Under the pieces are notes generated by a model, which worked only from the letters and a program-made list of their open reading frames with translations, did no database searches and was not told the DNA's origin. This document shows, piece by piece, positions 52,853 through 62,286 of a stretch of DNA of 64,000 nt. The stretch is taken from the NCBI RefSeq assembly GCF_005576615.1, contig NZ_CP040330.1, forward strand, positions 434,001-498,000, given 5' to 3'. Each line of letters opens with the position of its first letter. Within the stretch, counting starts at the first letter, position 1. A program made the translations under genes and the position numbers. Source of the stretch: Natrinema versiforme (lineage in GTDB: Archaea; Halobacteriota; Halobacteria; Halobacteriales; Natrialbaceae).

Positions 52853-53240
52853 TGCTCGAGTGGTAATACGTGACTACCGGCATAACCCTTCTGTTGTGTT
52901 GACTCGGTTCCGAGTCAGAGTTCGGGCGACGGATCGCCGGCGGGTGAGAACCGTTGCGGCCGCGCAAATCGTTCGTTATCTCGCCGACGAACCGGCGGGT
53001 TCGGCGACGAAAACAGACCCCGCTCGCGCTGGCGGAACCGAACACGGTAGCATCCAATATAAAAGCACCGTCCGGACGTTCGATTGGGAACGAGTGACGA
53101 TCGAATACCGACGGCGATAATCGTCGCCACCATCGCGCACTGCGGCGGTTTTCGTCGTCAAATCGAGGTCCCGCTCGTCGCTACGACCGAAGCGATTGGG
53201 AAAGTTTTATGTAGAATCACAATCAATCATCCGCTCGACT
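52853..53240. promoter_or_regulatory. Intergenic region with thermosome promoter
   Basis: No gene is supported between the TraB-like gene and the thermosome gene. The TATA-like AGTTTTATG at 53203-53211, preceded by a purine-rich BRE-like AAGCGATTGGGAA, sits about 30 bases before the ATG at 53241, giving a very short leader. Heat-shock thermosome genes in haloarchaea use this layout. Confidence 0.55.
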
Positions 53241-54911
53241 ATGAGTCAGCGAATGCAGCAGGGGCAGCCGATGATCGTAATGAGCGAGGACTCCCAGCGC
53301 GTCAAGGACAAGGACGCGCAGGATTACAACATCAGCGCCGCCCGTGCGGTCGCTGAAGCCGTCCAGTCCACGCTCGGACCGAAGGGCATGGACAAGATGC
53401 TCGTCGACTCCATGGGATCGGTGACGATCACCAACGACGGCGTCACCATCCTCAAGGAGATGGACATCGACAACCCGACGGCCGAGATGATCATCGAGGT
53501 CGCCGAAACGCAGGAAGACGAGGCCGGCGACGGCACCACGACCGCCGTCGCGATCGCCGGTGAACTCCTCAAGAACGCCGAGGACCTCCTCGAGCAGGAC
53601 ATCCACCCGACGGCGATCATCAAGGGCTTCCACCTCGCGAGCGAGCAGGCCCGCGAGGAGATCGACGACATCGCGACCGATATCGACACCAGCGACGAGG
53701 ACCTCCTCAAGAAGACAGCCGAAACCTCGATGACCGGCAAGGGCACCGAGGTCAACAAGGAGCACCTCGCCCAGCTGATCGTCGAGGCCATCCGGCAGGT
53801 CACCGTCGAGGACGAGAACGGCGACAACGTCGTCGACCTCGAGTTCCTCAACATCGAGACCCAGACCGGCCGCAGCGCCGGCGAATCCGACCTCCTCGAG
53901 GGCGGCATCGTCGACAAGGACCCCGTCCACGACAACATGCCCCGCTCGGCGACTGACGCCGACATCCTCCTCCTGAACGAGGCCATCGAGGTCGAGGAGA
54001 CCGACGTCGACACCGAAGTGTCGGTCACCGACCCCGACCAGCTCCAGAAGTTCCTCGACCGCGAGGAGAAACAGCTCCGCGAGAAGGTCGACACAATCGC
54101 CGACCTCGGCGCTGACGTCGTCTTCTGCCAGAAGGGCATCGACGACCTCGCACAGCACTACCTCGCCAAGGAAGGCATCCTCGCGGTGCGCCGCGCCAAG
54201 AAGTCCGACCTCGAGTTCCTCTCGGAAGTCGTCGGGGCGTCGATCGTCTCCGACCTCGAGGGCGCGACCGAGGCCGACCTCGGCTTCGGCGACGTCACCC
54301 GCGACGAGGAAGACGAGCTGTTCTACGTCGAGGGTGAGGACGCCCACGGCGTCACCCTCCTGCTCCGCGGCTCGACCGACCACGTCGTCGACGAACTCGA
54401 GCGCGGCGTCAACGACGCGCTCGACGTCGTCGCACAGACCGTCTCCGACGGCCGCGTCCTCGCGGGCGGCGGCGCAATCGAAGTCGAACTCGCCTCGCGC
54501 CTGCGAGACTTCGCCGACTCCGTCTCCGGCCGCGAGCAGCTGGCTGTCGAGGCCTTCGCCGACTCGCTCGAGCTCGTCCCGCGCGTCCTCGCCGGCAACG
54601 CGGGTCTCGACTCGATCGACACGCTGGTCGACCTGCGTGCGGCCCACGACGACGGCGACATCACGGCCGGCCTGAACGTCTTCTCGGGCGACGTCGAGGA
54701 CACCTTCGAGGCCGGCGTCGTCGAACCGGCCCACGCCAAGGAACAGGCCGTCACCTCCGCTGCTGAGGCCGCAAACCTCGTGCTCAAAATCGACGACATC
54801 ATCTCCGCCGGCGACCTGTCGACCGACAAGGGCGACGACGAGGCCGGCGGCCCCGGCGGTGCGCCCGGCGGCATGGGCGGCATGGGCGGTGGCATGGGCG
54901 GCATGATGTGA
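53241..54911 (+). CDS. Thermosome subunit (group II chaperonin)
   Basis: ATP-dependent folding chaperonin; subunits form eight- or nine-fold double rings. The 556-residue product has the equatorial domain with [20 protein letters not shown] and [20 protein letters not shown] (ATP site), the apical domain, and a C-terminal equatorial part ([20 protein letters not shown]). The tail is a Gly-Met repeat ([14 protein letters not shown]) that projects into the cavity. Start [20 protein letters not shown] at 53241. A long hairpin follows the stop. Confidence 0.96.
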   Translation: MSQRMQQGQPMIVMSEDSQRVKDKDAQDYNISAARAVAEAVQSTLGPKGMDKMLVDSMGSVTITNDGVTILKEMDIDNPTAEMIIEVAETQEDEAGDGTTTAVAIAGELLKNAEDLLEQDIHPTAIIKGFHLASEQAREEIDDIATDIDTSDEDLLKKTAETSMTGKGTEVNKEHLAQLIVEAIRQVTVEDENGDNVVDLEFLNIETQTGRSAGESDLLEGGIVDKDPVHDNMPRSATDADILLLNEAIEVEETDVDTEVSVTDPDQLQKFLDREEKQLREKVDTIADLGADVVFCQKGIDDLAQHYLAKEGILAVRRAKKSDLEFLSEVVGASIVSDLEGATEADLGFGDVTRDEEDELFYVEGEDAHGVTLLLRGSTDHVVDELERGVNDALDVVAQTVSDGRVLAGGGAIEVELASRLRDFADSVSGREQLAVEAFADSLELVPRVLAGNAGLDSIDTLVDLRAAHDDGDITAGLNVFSGDVEDTFEAGVVEPAHAKEQAVTSAAEAANLVLKIDDIISAGDLSTDKGDDEAGGPGGAPGGMGGMGGGMGGMM

Positions 54912-54913
54912 GA

Positions 54914-54964
54914 CTAAATTTTGCTCTGCGGGCGCGGCGAAGCCGCGCCCTCGGCAAAATTTAG
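54914..54964 (+). terminator. Long interrupted hairpin just after the thermosome gene
   Basis: Outer stem CTAAATTTTGC (54914-54924) pairs with GCAAAATTTAG (54954-54964). Inner stem GGGCGCGGC (54930-54938) pairs with GCCGCGCCC (54942-54950), with loop GAA. The structure starts two bases after the TGA and has about 20 paired bases. A role in termination or mRNA protection is likely but not shown. Confidence 0.6.
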
Positions 54965-55003
54965 TATAAAAGCACTCCTCGCTCCCGACGGTCGCTCGTC
55001 GGC

Positions 55004-55102
55004 CCGAGCGCTACGCGCTCGGTGAACGGCGTCGCTCGGGTTCTCCGAACCGCTCACGGGTGCGAAGCACCCGTTCGCATTCTCGCGGCGCGTCGCGCCG
55101 CG
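55004..55102. repeat. Array of perfect hairpins with 3-nt loops after the thermosome gene
   Basis: CCGAGCGC-TAC-GCGCTCGG (55004-55022), GGTTC-TCC-GAACC (55039-55051), ACGGGTGC-GAA-GCACCCGT (55056-55074), CGCGGCGC-GTC-GCGCCGCG (55084-55102). The loop is always three bases and the stems are mostly 8 bp. They resemble those after infB and in the 24.5-kb gap. Confidence 0.7.
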
Positions 55103-55199
55103 CACCGCTCGCTCGCCGATGCTCGTCGAGGGGGTTCGAGTTGTTCTCGCCGCCCGAAATCGTATTTGGTTTACGGATTGAACCGGTACCGGCTCGGCA

Positions 55200-57128
55200 G
55201 TGAGTTCCCACGAGGACGAAACGCCGTTCGACGCCTACCGGGAGGACGTCGATCGGCCGCTCTCGAGGCTGTTTCGCGAGTACGCGCCCGGTCGACTCGG
55301 CTGGTTTTCGGCGGGGATGGTCGCCAACTTCGTCGCTCGGATGGCGAGTCTGGTCCCGCCGCTGCTGCTGGGGACCGCCATCGACGCGATCTTTACCGGC
55401 AACGGCGCGTTCGAGTTGCCGATCGTGCCGAACGCGTGGCTGCCGACCGCACAGATGGCCCAGTTCTGGTTCTCCATCACCGCCATTGCCGTCTCGTTTC
55501 TTGTCGTCGCCCTCTTCACGTGGATCTACGGCGTCACCGCCAACCTGTTCGCCCACGGCGTGATGCACGCGGTCCGGGTCGATTCCTTCGAGAAAATGCA
55601 ACGGCTGGACATGACCTTCTTCGACGACAAGGAGACCGGCGAGGTCATGGCGGTGCTGAACAACGATACCCAGAACCTCGAGATGTTTCTGGACAACGCC
55701 CTGATGAACTCCGCGCGGCTGCTGGTGATGGTCGGCGGGATCGCCGGCGTCCTCTTCTATCTCAACTGGCAGTTGGCGCTCATCACCCTCGTCGCGATCC
55801 CCGCGATGGTCGGCTTTACGATCTGGTTCATGCGCGCCGTCGAGCCTCGGTACGCTCGCCAACGCTCCGCGGTCGGGTGGCTCAACACCCGCCTCGAGAA
55901 CAGCCTCTCCGGCGTCGGCCTGACGAAGACGACCAACAGCGAGAGCTACGAGATCGACCGCGTCCGGCAGGCCTCGCGCCGACTCTACGAGGATACGATG
56001 GCCGTGCTCCGGCTCTCGTACTTCTACCGGCCCGGCATGGAACTGCTCGCCGGACTGGCCTTCGCCGGAACCTTCCTCGTCGGGGGGCTCTGGCTCGCGA
56101 CGGGGACCGCACCCGGCCCGCTCACCGGCTCCCTCTCGGTCGGCGACTTCGTCGTCTTCCTCTTCATGACCCAGCGGATCGTCGCCCCGCTCGCCGAGGT
56201 GTCGAACATCGTCGACCAGTACGAGAACGCCAAGGCCTCGAGCGAGCGCGTCTTCGGCCTGATGGACATCCCGGTCCACGTCGCGGACCCGGCCGACCCG
56301 ACGGCCATCGAACCCGTCGAGGGCCGCGTCGAGTACGAGGACATCACTTTCGGGTACGACACGAGTGCCGCACGGAGCGCTGACGGCGACGATGTGACGG
56401 CGTTCGAAGAGCCCGTTCTCGAGGACATCTCCTTCGAGGCCGAACCGGGCGAAACGGTCGCGTTCGTCGGCCCGACGGGGGCCGGGAAATCGACGCTACT
56501 CAAACTCCTGCTCCGGCTCTACGACGTCCGAGCGGGATCGATCCGGATCGACGGCCACGACGTTCGGGACGTGGCCCTCGCCGACCTCCGCTCGGCAGTC
56601 GGCTACGTGAGTCAGGACACGTTCCTCTTCGACGGCACCGTCGCCGATAACGTCCGCTACGGTCACTTCGACGCGTCCGACGAGGCCGTTCGAGAGGCCG
56701 CGAAAGCCGCTCGAGCCCACGAGTTCATCACCGACCTCTCGGCGGGCTACGAGACCCGCGTCGGCGAGGAGGGGGTCAAGCTCTCGGGCGGCCAACGCCA
56801 GCGGATCGCGCTCGCCCGCGCCGTCCTCACCGACCCCGCGGTGTTGATCCTCGACGAGGCGACCAGCGCCGTCGACACCAAGACCGAACTGCAGATTCAG
56901 CGCTCGATCGACCGGCTCACAGAAGATCGAACGACGCTCGTCATCGCCCACCGCCTCTCGACGATCCGGGACGCCGATACCATCCTCGTGCTCGAGGACG
57001 GCGAAATCGTCGAGCGGGGAACCCACGAGGCGTTACTCGAGGCCGGCGGCGAGTACGCGACGCTGTGGACGGCCCAAGCCGGCGACCGCGAGGCGGCGGC
57101 CGACGCGCTGGTCGACGGGACCGACTGA
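55200..57128 (+). CDS. ABC exporter, fused permease and ATPase
   Basis: A 642-residue half-transporter of the MsbA/LmrA type. Six transmembrane helices lie in about 30-350 (GTAIDAIFTGNGAFELPIVP is extracellular). The ATPase follows: Walker A FVGPTGAGKSTLLKLLLR near 425, signature LSGGQRQRIALARAVL near 540, Walker B VLILDEATSAVD. Likely a homodimeric lipid or drug exporter. It starts with GTG at 55200. Confidence 0.93.
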   Translation: MSSHEDETPFDAYREDVDRPLSRLFREYAPGRLGWFSAGMVANFVARMASLVPPLLLGTAIDAIFTGNGAFELPIVPNAWLPTAQMAQFWFSITAIAVSFLVVALFTWIYGVTANLFAHGVMHAVRVDSFEKMQRLDMTFFDDKETGEVMAVLNNDTQNLEMFLDNALMNSARLLVMVGGIAGVLFYLNWQLALITLVAIPAMVGFTIWFMRAVEPRYARQRSAVGWLNTRLENSLSGVGLTKTTNSESYEIDRVRQASRRLYEDTMAVLRLSYFYRPGMELLAGLAFAGTFLVGGLWLATGTAPGPLTGSLSVGDFVVFLFMTQRIVAPLAEVSNIVDQYENAKASSERVFGLMDIPVHVADPADPTAIEPVEGRVEYEDITFGYDTSAARSADGDDVTAFEEPVLEDISFEAEPGETVAFVGPTGAGKSTLLKLLLRLYDVRAGSIRIDGHDVRDVALADLRSAVGYVSQDTFLFDGTVADNVRYGHFDASDEAVREAAKAARAHEFITDLSAGYETRVGEEGVKLSGGQRQRIALARAVLTDPAVLILDEATSAVDTKTELQIQRSIDRLTEDRTTLVIAHRLSTIRDADTILVLEDGEIVERGTHEALLEAGGEYATLWTAQAGDREAAADALVDGTD

Positions 57129-57230
57129 CGGGCCGATCTCGGTCGCCCGACGGAGCGTCGGCTCGTCGGTTACTCGATTGTCGCCACTCGCGTATTATCC
57201 TAGAAAACGGTCGTTCGAACGGATCGCGTC

Positions 57231-57692
57231 TCAGTCGTCCGTGACCTCGAGTTCGAACTGTTCGTTCTCGGAAACGGCGTTGAGAACGACGCTCGTGTTC
57301 GAGGCCTTGATATCGGGATCGGTCAGCAGCTGTTTGATCTGGTCGTTCATTCCGTCGGTGTCCTCGAACTTCCCGATGGCGATCACGTCGTAGTCGCCGG
57401 TGACCTCGTAGACGCTAGTCATCTGGCGGTGCTCGCGCAGCGTTTCGGTGACGTCGGGGAGCGCGTTCCCTTCGACCTGCAACTGGATGACGGCGGTCAC
57501 GTCGTACCCGACCGCGTCGTAATCGATCTTCGGCGTGTAGCCCTCGATCACGCCATCCTCCTCGAGATCGGAGAGGTGATTCGAGACGGTCGTCACGGAG
57601 ACGTCGAGGTCTTCGGCGAGGCTGCGCAGACTCGCTCGGCCGTCGCCGAGAAGTGCATTCACTAGTTTTGCATCGAGATTTTCGTACGTCAT
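57231..57692 (-). CDS. lrp: Lrp/AsnC-family regulator beside glnA
   Basis: A 153-residue regulator with N-terminal helix-turn-helix ([40 protein letters not shown]) and RAM domain ([40 protein letters not shown]). It is divergent from glnA across 126 bases. An lrp gene next to glnA is known in other haloarchaea. TTACGA half-sites occur at 57726-57731 and 57794-57799. The ATG at 57692 follows a TATA-like TTCTAAAG on the minus strand near 57718-57725. Confidence 0.92.
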   Translation of the reverse strand: MTYENLDAKLVNALLGDGRASLRSLAEDLDVSVTTVSNHLSDLEEDGVIEGYTPKIDYDAVGYDVTAVIQLQVEGNALPDVTETLREHRQMTSVYEVTGDYDVIAIGKFEDTDGMNDQIKQLLTDPDIKASNTSVVLNAVSENEQFELEVTDD

Positions 57693-57725
57693 CACATCTA
57701 TCCTCTCACTGAGCCCTTTAGAACT

Positions 57726-57799
57726 TTACGAATATGCAGTTTACCGGTGGTGAGAGAAGATTTGCTTAGAACAGCAGTGTTTTAGTAGACGGGTTACGA
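57726..57799. promoter_or_regulatory. lrp-glnA divergent promoter with TTACGA half-sites
   Basis: TTACGA occurs at 57726-57731, next to the lrp TATA-like box, and at 57794-57799, downstream of the glnA TATA-like GTTTTAGTAG (57779-57788). The same hexamer forms the carA palindrome at 44045-44059. Half-sites alone are weak evidence. Confidence 0.45.
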
Positions 57800-57818
57800 G
57801 GATACGACGACGAGAAAG

Positions 57819-59174
57819 ATGACAAGCGGCAACATCACTGACACTGAACAGGCGGTATTGGACGAGATCGAGGAACAAGACGTCGACTTCCTCCGACTGC
57901 AGTTTACCGACATTCTGGGAACGGTCAAGAACGTCTCCGTACCGGCCCGGCAGGCCGAGAAGGCGTTCACCGAAGGCATCTACTTCGACGGTTCTTCTAT
58001 CGAAGGCTTCGTTCGCATTCAGGAGTCGGACATGCGGCTCAAGCCCGACCCGGACACCTTCGCAGTGCTCCCGTGGCGCCAGAAAGAGGAGAGCGCCGCC
58101 GCCCGAATGATCTGTGACGTCTACGATACGTCCACGGGCGAGCCCTTCGAGGGCGACCCGCGCCGCGTGCTCAAGAACGCGCTCGATCGCGCCGACGAGA
58201 TGGGCTATACTGTCAACGCCGCGCCCGAGCCGGAGTTCTTCCTCTTCGAGGAGGACGAGGACGGCCGCGCGACGACCAAGACCAACGACGCCGGCGGCTA
58301 CTTCGACCTCGCGCCGAAAGACCTCGCCAGCGACGTTCGCCGCGACATCATCTACGGTCTCGAGGAGATGGGCTTCGAGATCGAGGCTAGCCACCACGAG
58401 GTCGCCGAGGGCCAACACGAGATCAACTTCACCTACGACGACGCGCTCGCGACGGCCGACAACGTCGGCACGTTCCGCACCGTCGTCCGCGCCATCGCCG
58501 CCCAGCACGACCTGCACGCGACGTTCATGCCCAAGCCGATCCCGCGAATCAACGGCTCGGGGATGCACACGCACCTCTCGCTGTTCACCGAGGACGGCGA
58601 GAACGCGTTCCACGACGAGGACGACGAGTTCAATCTGAGCGACGAGGCCCACGCCTTTACGGCCGGGATCCTCGAGCACGCGCCGGCGATCACGGCGATC
58701 GCGAACCCCACGGTCAACAGCTACAAGCGACTGGTGCCCGGCTACGAGGCACCCGTCTACGTCGCGTGGTCCGACCGCAACCGCTCGGCACTGATCCGCA
58801 AACCGGCGGCTCGCACGCCGGCCGCCTCCCGCGTCGAACTCCGTTCGCCCGACCCGTCCTGTAACGCCTACCTCGCGCTCGCCGCCATGATCCACGCGGG
58901 TCTCGACGGCATCGAGAACGATCTCGAGTGTCCCGACCCGGTCCGGGAGAACATCTACGAATTCGACGAGGAGAAACGCGAAGAGTACGGCATCGACACG
59001 CTGCCGTCGAACCTCGGCGAGGCCGTCGAGGCTCTCGAGGAGGACGAAGTCATCTACGACGCGCTCGGCGACCACGTCGCGCCGAAGTTCGTCGAAGCCA
59101 AAGAACAGGAGTTCGAGGACTACCTCGTCGACGTTTCCGACTGGGAACTCGACCGCTACCTCGAGACGTTCTAA
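57819..59174 (+). CDS. glnA: Glutamine synthetase, type I
   Basis: Assimilates ammonium: glutamate + NH3 + ATP to glutamine. The 451-residue product is the GSI-alpha size. Family segments are [19 protein letters not shown] near 49, [13 protein letters not shown] near 135, [11 protein letters not shown] near 245, [20 protein letters not shown] near 300 and the C-terminal [20 protein letters not shown]. The [20 protein letters not shown] start is haloarchaeal. Controlled by the divergent Lrp protein, by inference. Confidence 0.96.
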   Translation: MTSGNITDTEQAVLDEIEEQDVDFLRLQFTDILGTVKNVSVPARQAEKAFTEGIYFDGSSIEGFVRIQESDMRLKPDPDTFAVLPWRQKEESAAARMICDVYDTSTGEPFEGDPRRVLKNALDRADEMGYTVNAAPEPEFFLFEEDEDGRATTKTNDAGGYFDLAPKDLASDVRRDIIYGLEEMGFEIEASHHEVAEGQHEINFTYDDALATADNVGTFRTVVRAIAAQHDLHATFMPKPIPRINGSGMHTHLSLFTEDGENAFHDEDDEFNLSDEAHAFTAGILEHAPAITAIANPTVNSYKRLVPGYEAPVYVAWSDRNRSALIRKPAARTPAASRVELRSPDPSCNAYLALAAMIHAGLDGIENDLECPDPVRENIYEFDEEKREEYGIDTLPSNLGEAVEALEEDEVIYDALGDHVAPKFVEAKEQEFEDYLVDVSDWELDRYLETF

Positions 59175-59216
59175 GCCGATAGCCGCCACCGGGCGGTTCC
59201 GATATTTTTCTCTCTG

Positions 59217-59861
59217 TCAGTTGTCACTCGACAGGTCGTGTTCGTGGCCCTCGAGCGCCAGCGTTTCGGGATCGAGCGTGTAGTATCGCTCCCACGCTGG
59301 GGCGAGACTGACGACGCGAGTGCCGGCGATCTCGGCCTCGCGGTGGCGATGGTGATGGCCGACCAGACAGAGGTCGGGCGAGATCGCCTCGAGCAGGTCG
59401 TCGATATACTCACAGCCGGGATCGTAGCCGTAGGACAGCAGGCCGTTCGGTGCTTCGTGCGTGAGAAAGATGTCGATGTCCTCGAGGGCGGCGGCCCGTT
59501 CCACGTCCTCGTGAGTGAAGTGACGGCGGCGCTCGCCCGTGAGTTCGTCCCGGGACAGGTCATACTTCGTCGGGGCGAAGTTCCCCGAGAGACCGCCCAC
59601 GCGCAGGCCGTCGACCGTCGCCGCCGTGCTCGCGAGGAGGTGGACGTTAGACGTTGTTTCGAGATCGTCGCCCGCCCGCAGCGCCTCGATCACGTCGAAC
59701 TCCTCGTTGTTCCCCGCGATGAACCACGTCGGTGCCGGCAGGTCGTATCGCTCGAGGTCGCCGAGCTGGAGCACCCGATCGGGCTCGAGGGTTCGGTAGA
59801 GCTCGAGTAGGGTGTCACACCGGTCAGAGTCGGACGCGTGGGCGTCGCCGAGGACGAGCAT
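59217..59861 (-). CDS. Metallophosphoesterase (YfcE/MJ0936-like)
   Basis: A 214-residue calcineurin-like phosphoesterase. Motifs are MLVLGDAHASDSD (GDxH), VLQLGDLERYD (GDxx), FIAGNNEEFD (GNxE), and LTHEAPNG with GHHHRHREAEIAG (the two His). Substrate unknown; relatives hydrolyse phosphodiesters. Start MLVLGDAHASDSDR at 59861. Confidence 0.9.
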   Translation of the reverse strand: MLVLGDAHASDSDRCDTLLELYRTLEPDRVLQLGDLERYDLPAPTWFIAGNNEEFDVIEALRAGDDLETTSNVHLLASTAATVDGLRVGGLSGNFAPTKYDLSRDELTGERRRHFTHEDVERAAALEDIDIFLTHEAPNGLLSYGYDPGCEYIDDLLEAISPDLCLVGHHHRHREAEIAGTRVVSLAPAWERYYTLDPETLALEGHEHDLSSDN

Positions 59862-60017
59862 GGGTGCACGTAGGAACCCGATCCGGATAGTGTCCGCGCC
59901 GGACCCCGCCGGATCGGTCGGTTTCGATCGCGAGGGGTGGTCGCTGCCGTGTCGACCGAGCCGCGACCGACACATTCAGGGTCGTGATTTAGATGTGCCG
60001 CCCTCGGAGTCCCCGCT

Positions 60018-60287
60018 ATGGCCGACACGCCAGATATCAATACAGTCGAAACGGAAGACGACTACACGCACGTCCGGTTTCGCGATCCCGATCGGTACGA
60101 CGAGATACGAACCCCGGATTGGGCGGAGCAGCCGGCGGAGTCGGTCTCCGAGGGCAGCGAGGTCCGCACCGGGAAGGTCGAAGGAGAAGACGACTGGGAA
60201 GTCACCAGCGTCCTGATCGAGAAACACGTCGGCGAGGACAAAGCGAAAGAGCAGGCCCGCGAAATCGTTGACAAGATCGAGTCCTGA
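60018..60287 (+). CDS. Conserved haloarchaeal hypothetical protein
   Basis: An 89-residue acidic protein (MADTPDINTVETEDDYTHVR, then VRTGKVEGEDDWEVTSVLIE, then KAKEQAREIVDKIES). Short beta-strands are followed by a C-terminal helix. It is abundant in haloarchaea and lacks a known function. Convergent with the coiled-coil gene. Confidence 0.7.
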   Translation: MADTPDINTVETEDDYTHVRFRDPDRYDEIRTPDWAEQPAESVSEGSEVRTGKVEGEDDWEVTSVLIEKHVGEDKAKEQAREIVDKIES

Positions 60288-60349
60288 TCGGCGTCCGATT
60301 GACCTCCGATCGTCTCGGCCCCTCGAACCGAAACTCGCCGTGATCCGGC

Positions 60350-61195
60350 TTACGCTTCGGCCTGCTCGATCCAGTCCTCGGCCTGCTCCTCCGAGATATC
60401 GGCGGCCTCGGCGACGGCCTCGGGACCGGCGCGCGTGAGGTCGTCGATCGTCGCGATACCGGCCTCCGAGAGCTGGTCGCGGATGTCGGCGTCGATTCCC
60501 TCGACCGACTCGAGGGTGTGCTCCGGATCGGTTTCGATCTTCGTGTGCGGTTCGTCAGTCCCCTGTACCGGGATCTCCTGGGTGACCGCCTCCGCCTGCT
60601 CCTCGAGTTGCTGCTGGAACCGTTCGACCTGTTCGGCCTGCCGTTCGAGGAGCTCCTCGACGTCACCGGTCTGGCGCTCGAGTTGGTCCTCGAGTTGATC
60701 CTGCAGCTCCTGGGTCTGGTCGAGTTGCTCGCGGAGCTGCCCCGAGAGTTCGTCGACGTTCTGGACCGTCTGGTCCTCGACGGCCTCCGTGATCTCGAGG
60801 AGCTGGGCTGTCTGTTCGTCGAGGGTATCGACGAACTCCCCCGAGAGCTCGTCGGCGGAGTCGACGCCCCGCTCGAGTTCTCGCTCGAGCGCCTCGTAAA
60901 CCTCCGCGTGAGTCGTTTTCAGCTGCTCGAAGGTCTCGTCGATGGTTCGGTGGGCCTCGGGAGCGTCGTCGCTCGGCAGCATCGCCGCCGTCGCGCTGAG
61001 GTAGCCGTGCGTCGCCGCCTGCGCGAGCTCGAGTTGCTGGCGCTGAAGGGACTCCTGGCCTTTGAGCCCGGTCAGGGCCATCGTGTCGACGTTTCGTTGG
61101 GTGGCCATTCCCTGCTTGAACAGCTGCTGGCTCTGTTTGACTGCGGTTCGCTGGACGTCGAACATCGCACGGATCGGGGATTCTGACTGGCTCAT
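60350..61195 (-). CDS. Coiled-coil protein with C-terminal helix-hairpin-helix
   Basis: A 281-residue protein. The first 60 residues (FDVQRTAVKQSQQLFKQGMA) look phasin-like. A long coiled coil rich in E, Q and L runs to about 205. The last 60 residues carry a helix-hairpin-helix domain (SVEGIDADIRDQLSEAGIAT, IDDLTRAGPEAVAEAADISE) of the type in DNA-binding or Rad51-like proteins. It could coat polyhydroxyalkanoate granules or organise DNA; neither is shown. Confidence 0.78.
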   Translation of the reverse strand: MSQSESPIRAMFDVQRTAVKQSQQLFKQGMATQRNVDTMALTGLKGQESLQRQQLELAQAATHGYLSATAAMLPSDDAPEAHRTIDETFEQLKTTHAEVYEALERELERGVDSADELSGEFVDTLDEQTAQLLEITEAVEDQTVQNVDELSGQLREQLDQTQELQDQLEDQLERQTGDVEELLERQAEQVERFQQQLEEQAEAVTQEIPVQGTDEPHTKIETDPEHTLESVEGIDADIRDQLSEAGIATIDDLTRAGPEAVAEAADISEEQAEDWIEQAEA

Positions 61196-61553
61196 TTCAC
61201 TGAGGAGTTCGACTCGATCAGGGATAAGTCTCGAGCTTGCAAACCATTAGATGGCTTTGAATGGTATCAGGTGGTGATGGGGTCGGGAAGTCGGATACTT
61301 TCGGCTCGGGCAATCGTCGCTCGCTGGTGACGGTCGTCCGGGACGAGTATGCGATCGCTCCAGTCGTTCCTCCGTGGCGTTCTCGGGGCGTTACGCCGCT
61401 CGAGGCAACCGACATCGGAGCGGAGGCGATCCACGAGGCGTTCGCACCGGGAGTGTCCACGGATCTGGCACAGTGCCACGAAGAACTGGTCGAGGGAGGA
61501 GTCATGGGCTCACTGGCCCGGAAAAGCGGAAGACGTGGCGGCTCGAGCGCGAC
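61196..61553. other. 358-base gap; a weak reading frame only
   Basis: No gene strongly supported. A plus-strand frame from an ATG at 61261 reaches 61599 (112 codons) and would overlap the convergent gene by 46 bases. Its protein (VTPLEATDIGAEAIHEAFAP) has modest coding character but I do not recognise it, so it is not called as a gene. Confidence 0.35.
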
Positions 61554-62057
61554 CTACGCTTGCTGGGTCGCCGATCCGATCTCGAAGATCTCCCGGTAGA
61601 GGCTCTCGGCGAGGCGGTCGATGTTCGCCTCGGCCTCGCTGGCGTCGATCGTATCGCCGATGCCCCGCCACTCGACGGACAGCCGAGCGATCGGGACCAG
61701 TGCGATGCCGCCGATGACGATCTCGCCGTCGGGGGTGTGGACTCGCCACTCGGTCTGCATACCGTTCGAGGACCGCGTGACGTCCTCGATCTGCCCGCCG
61801 GCCGCAGCCCACCGCTCGACGAGATCGTCGGTGAGTCGGCGAAGCTTCCGTTCGCCGAGTAGGTGGAGCGCGACACCGCAACCGGTCAACAGCGCGAACG
61901 CGGCGCCCGCCATCGGGAGCCCACCGTAGGGGACGTTTATCGACGCCGCGAGACCGGCCGTCACGGCGACCAGTCCGAGCACTCGCGCGTCGACCGCGCT
62001 CGGTACCGTGCCGCTCCAGGTCGTCCCCGTAGCGCGGGACGACTGCTCGAGTTGCAT
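61554..62057 (-). CDS. Membrane protein with C-terminal soluble domain
   Basis: A 167-residue protein. Two hydrophobic helices (about 26-42 and 47-66) sit near the N-terminus, with a short polar loop. A cytoplasmic-like alpha/beta part follows (RRLTDDLVERWAAAGGQIED, TEWRVHTPDGEIVIGGIALV). No known function. Confidence 0.68.
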   Translation of the reverse strand: MQLEQSSRATGTTWSGTVPSAVDARVLGLVAVTAGLAASINVPYGGLPMAGAAFALLTGCGVALHLLGERKLRRLTDDLVERWAAAGGQIEDVTRSSNGMQTEWRVHTPDGEIVIGGIALVPIARLSVEWRGIGDTIDASEAEANIDRLAESLYREIFEIGSATQQA

Positions 62058-62134
62058 ATCGACTGGACCTCGCGGCGAGACCCGGGTAGTCGTTTGCCTG
62101 TCCCAGTGTTGCGTTTATATGCTCGCCTCGAGAC

Positions 62135-62251
62135 TCACTCGTCCTCGAGTAACACCTCGTCGCCGTGGGTCTCCCGCAGGGCAGCGAGATCGCCTCGTGT
62201 GCCTCGAGTCACGGTGAGCCGACCGGGCCGGCAGGAACCTACTGGTGACAT
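62135..62251 (-). CDS. Possible mini-protein of 38 residues (uncertain)
   Basis: A frame from an ATG at 62251 reads MSPVGSCRPGRLTVTRGTRG then DLAALRETHGDEVLLEDE. The second half has a coding-like, acidic look; the first is less convincing. It may be the decayed end of a larger gene, next to a transposon-like hairpin. Not recognised. Confidence 0.3.
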   Translation of the reverse strand: MSPVGSCRPGRLTVTRGTRGDLAALRETHGDEVLLEDE

Positions 62252-62285
62252 CCTCCTCGCCGTAAACGGCGGGATTCTCTCGCTG
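62246..62285. mobile_element. Possible end fragment of an IS200/IS605-type (IS1341-like) element
   Basis: A hairpin-like stretch with CGCCGTAAACGGCG as stem-loop (CGCCGT-AA-ACGGCG), flanked by GTGACATCCTCCT and GGGATTCTCTCG. This resembles the right ends of haloarchaeal IS1341-type elements. No transposase is nearby, so it would be a relic or a look-alike. Confidence 0.35.
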
Positions 62286-62286
62286 T

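Noticed and set aside
53223-54734. 503-codon open frame on the minus strand
   Set aside because: Antisense to the thermosome gene; composition is a mirror of its codon bias.
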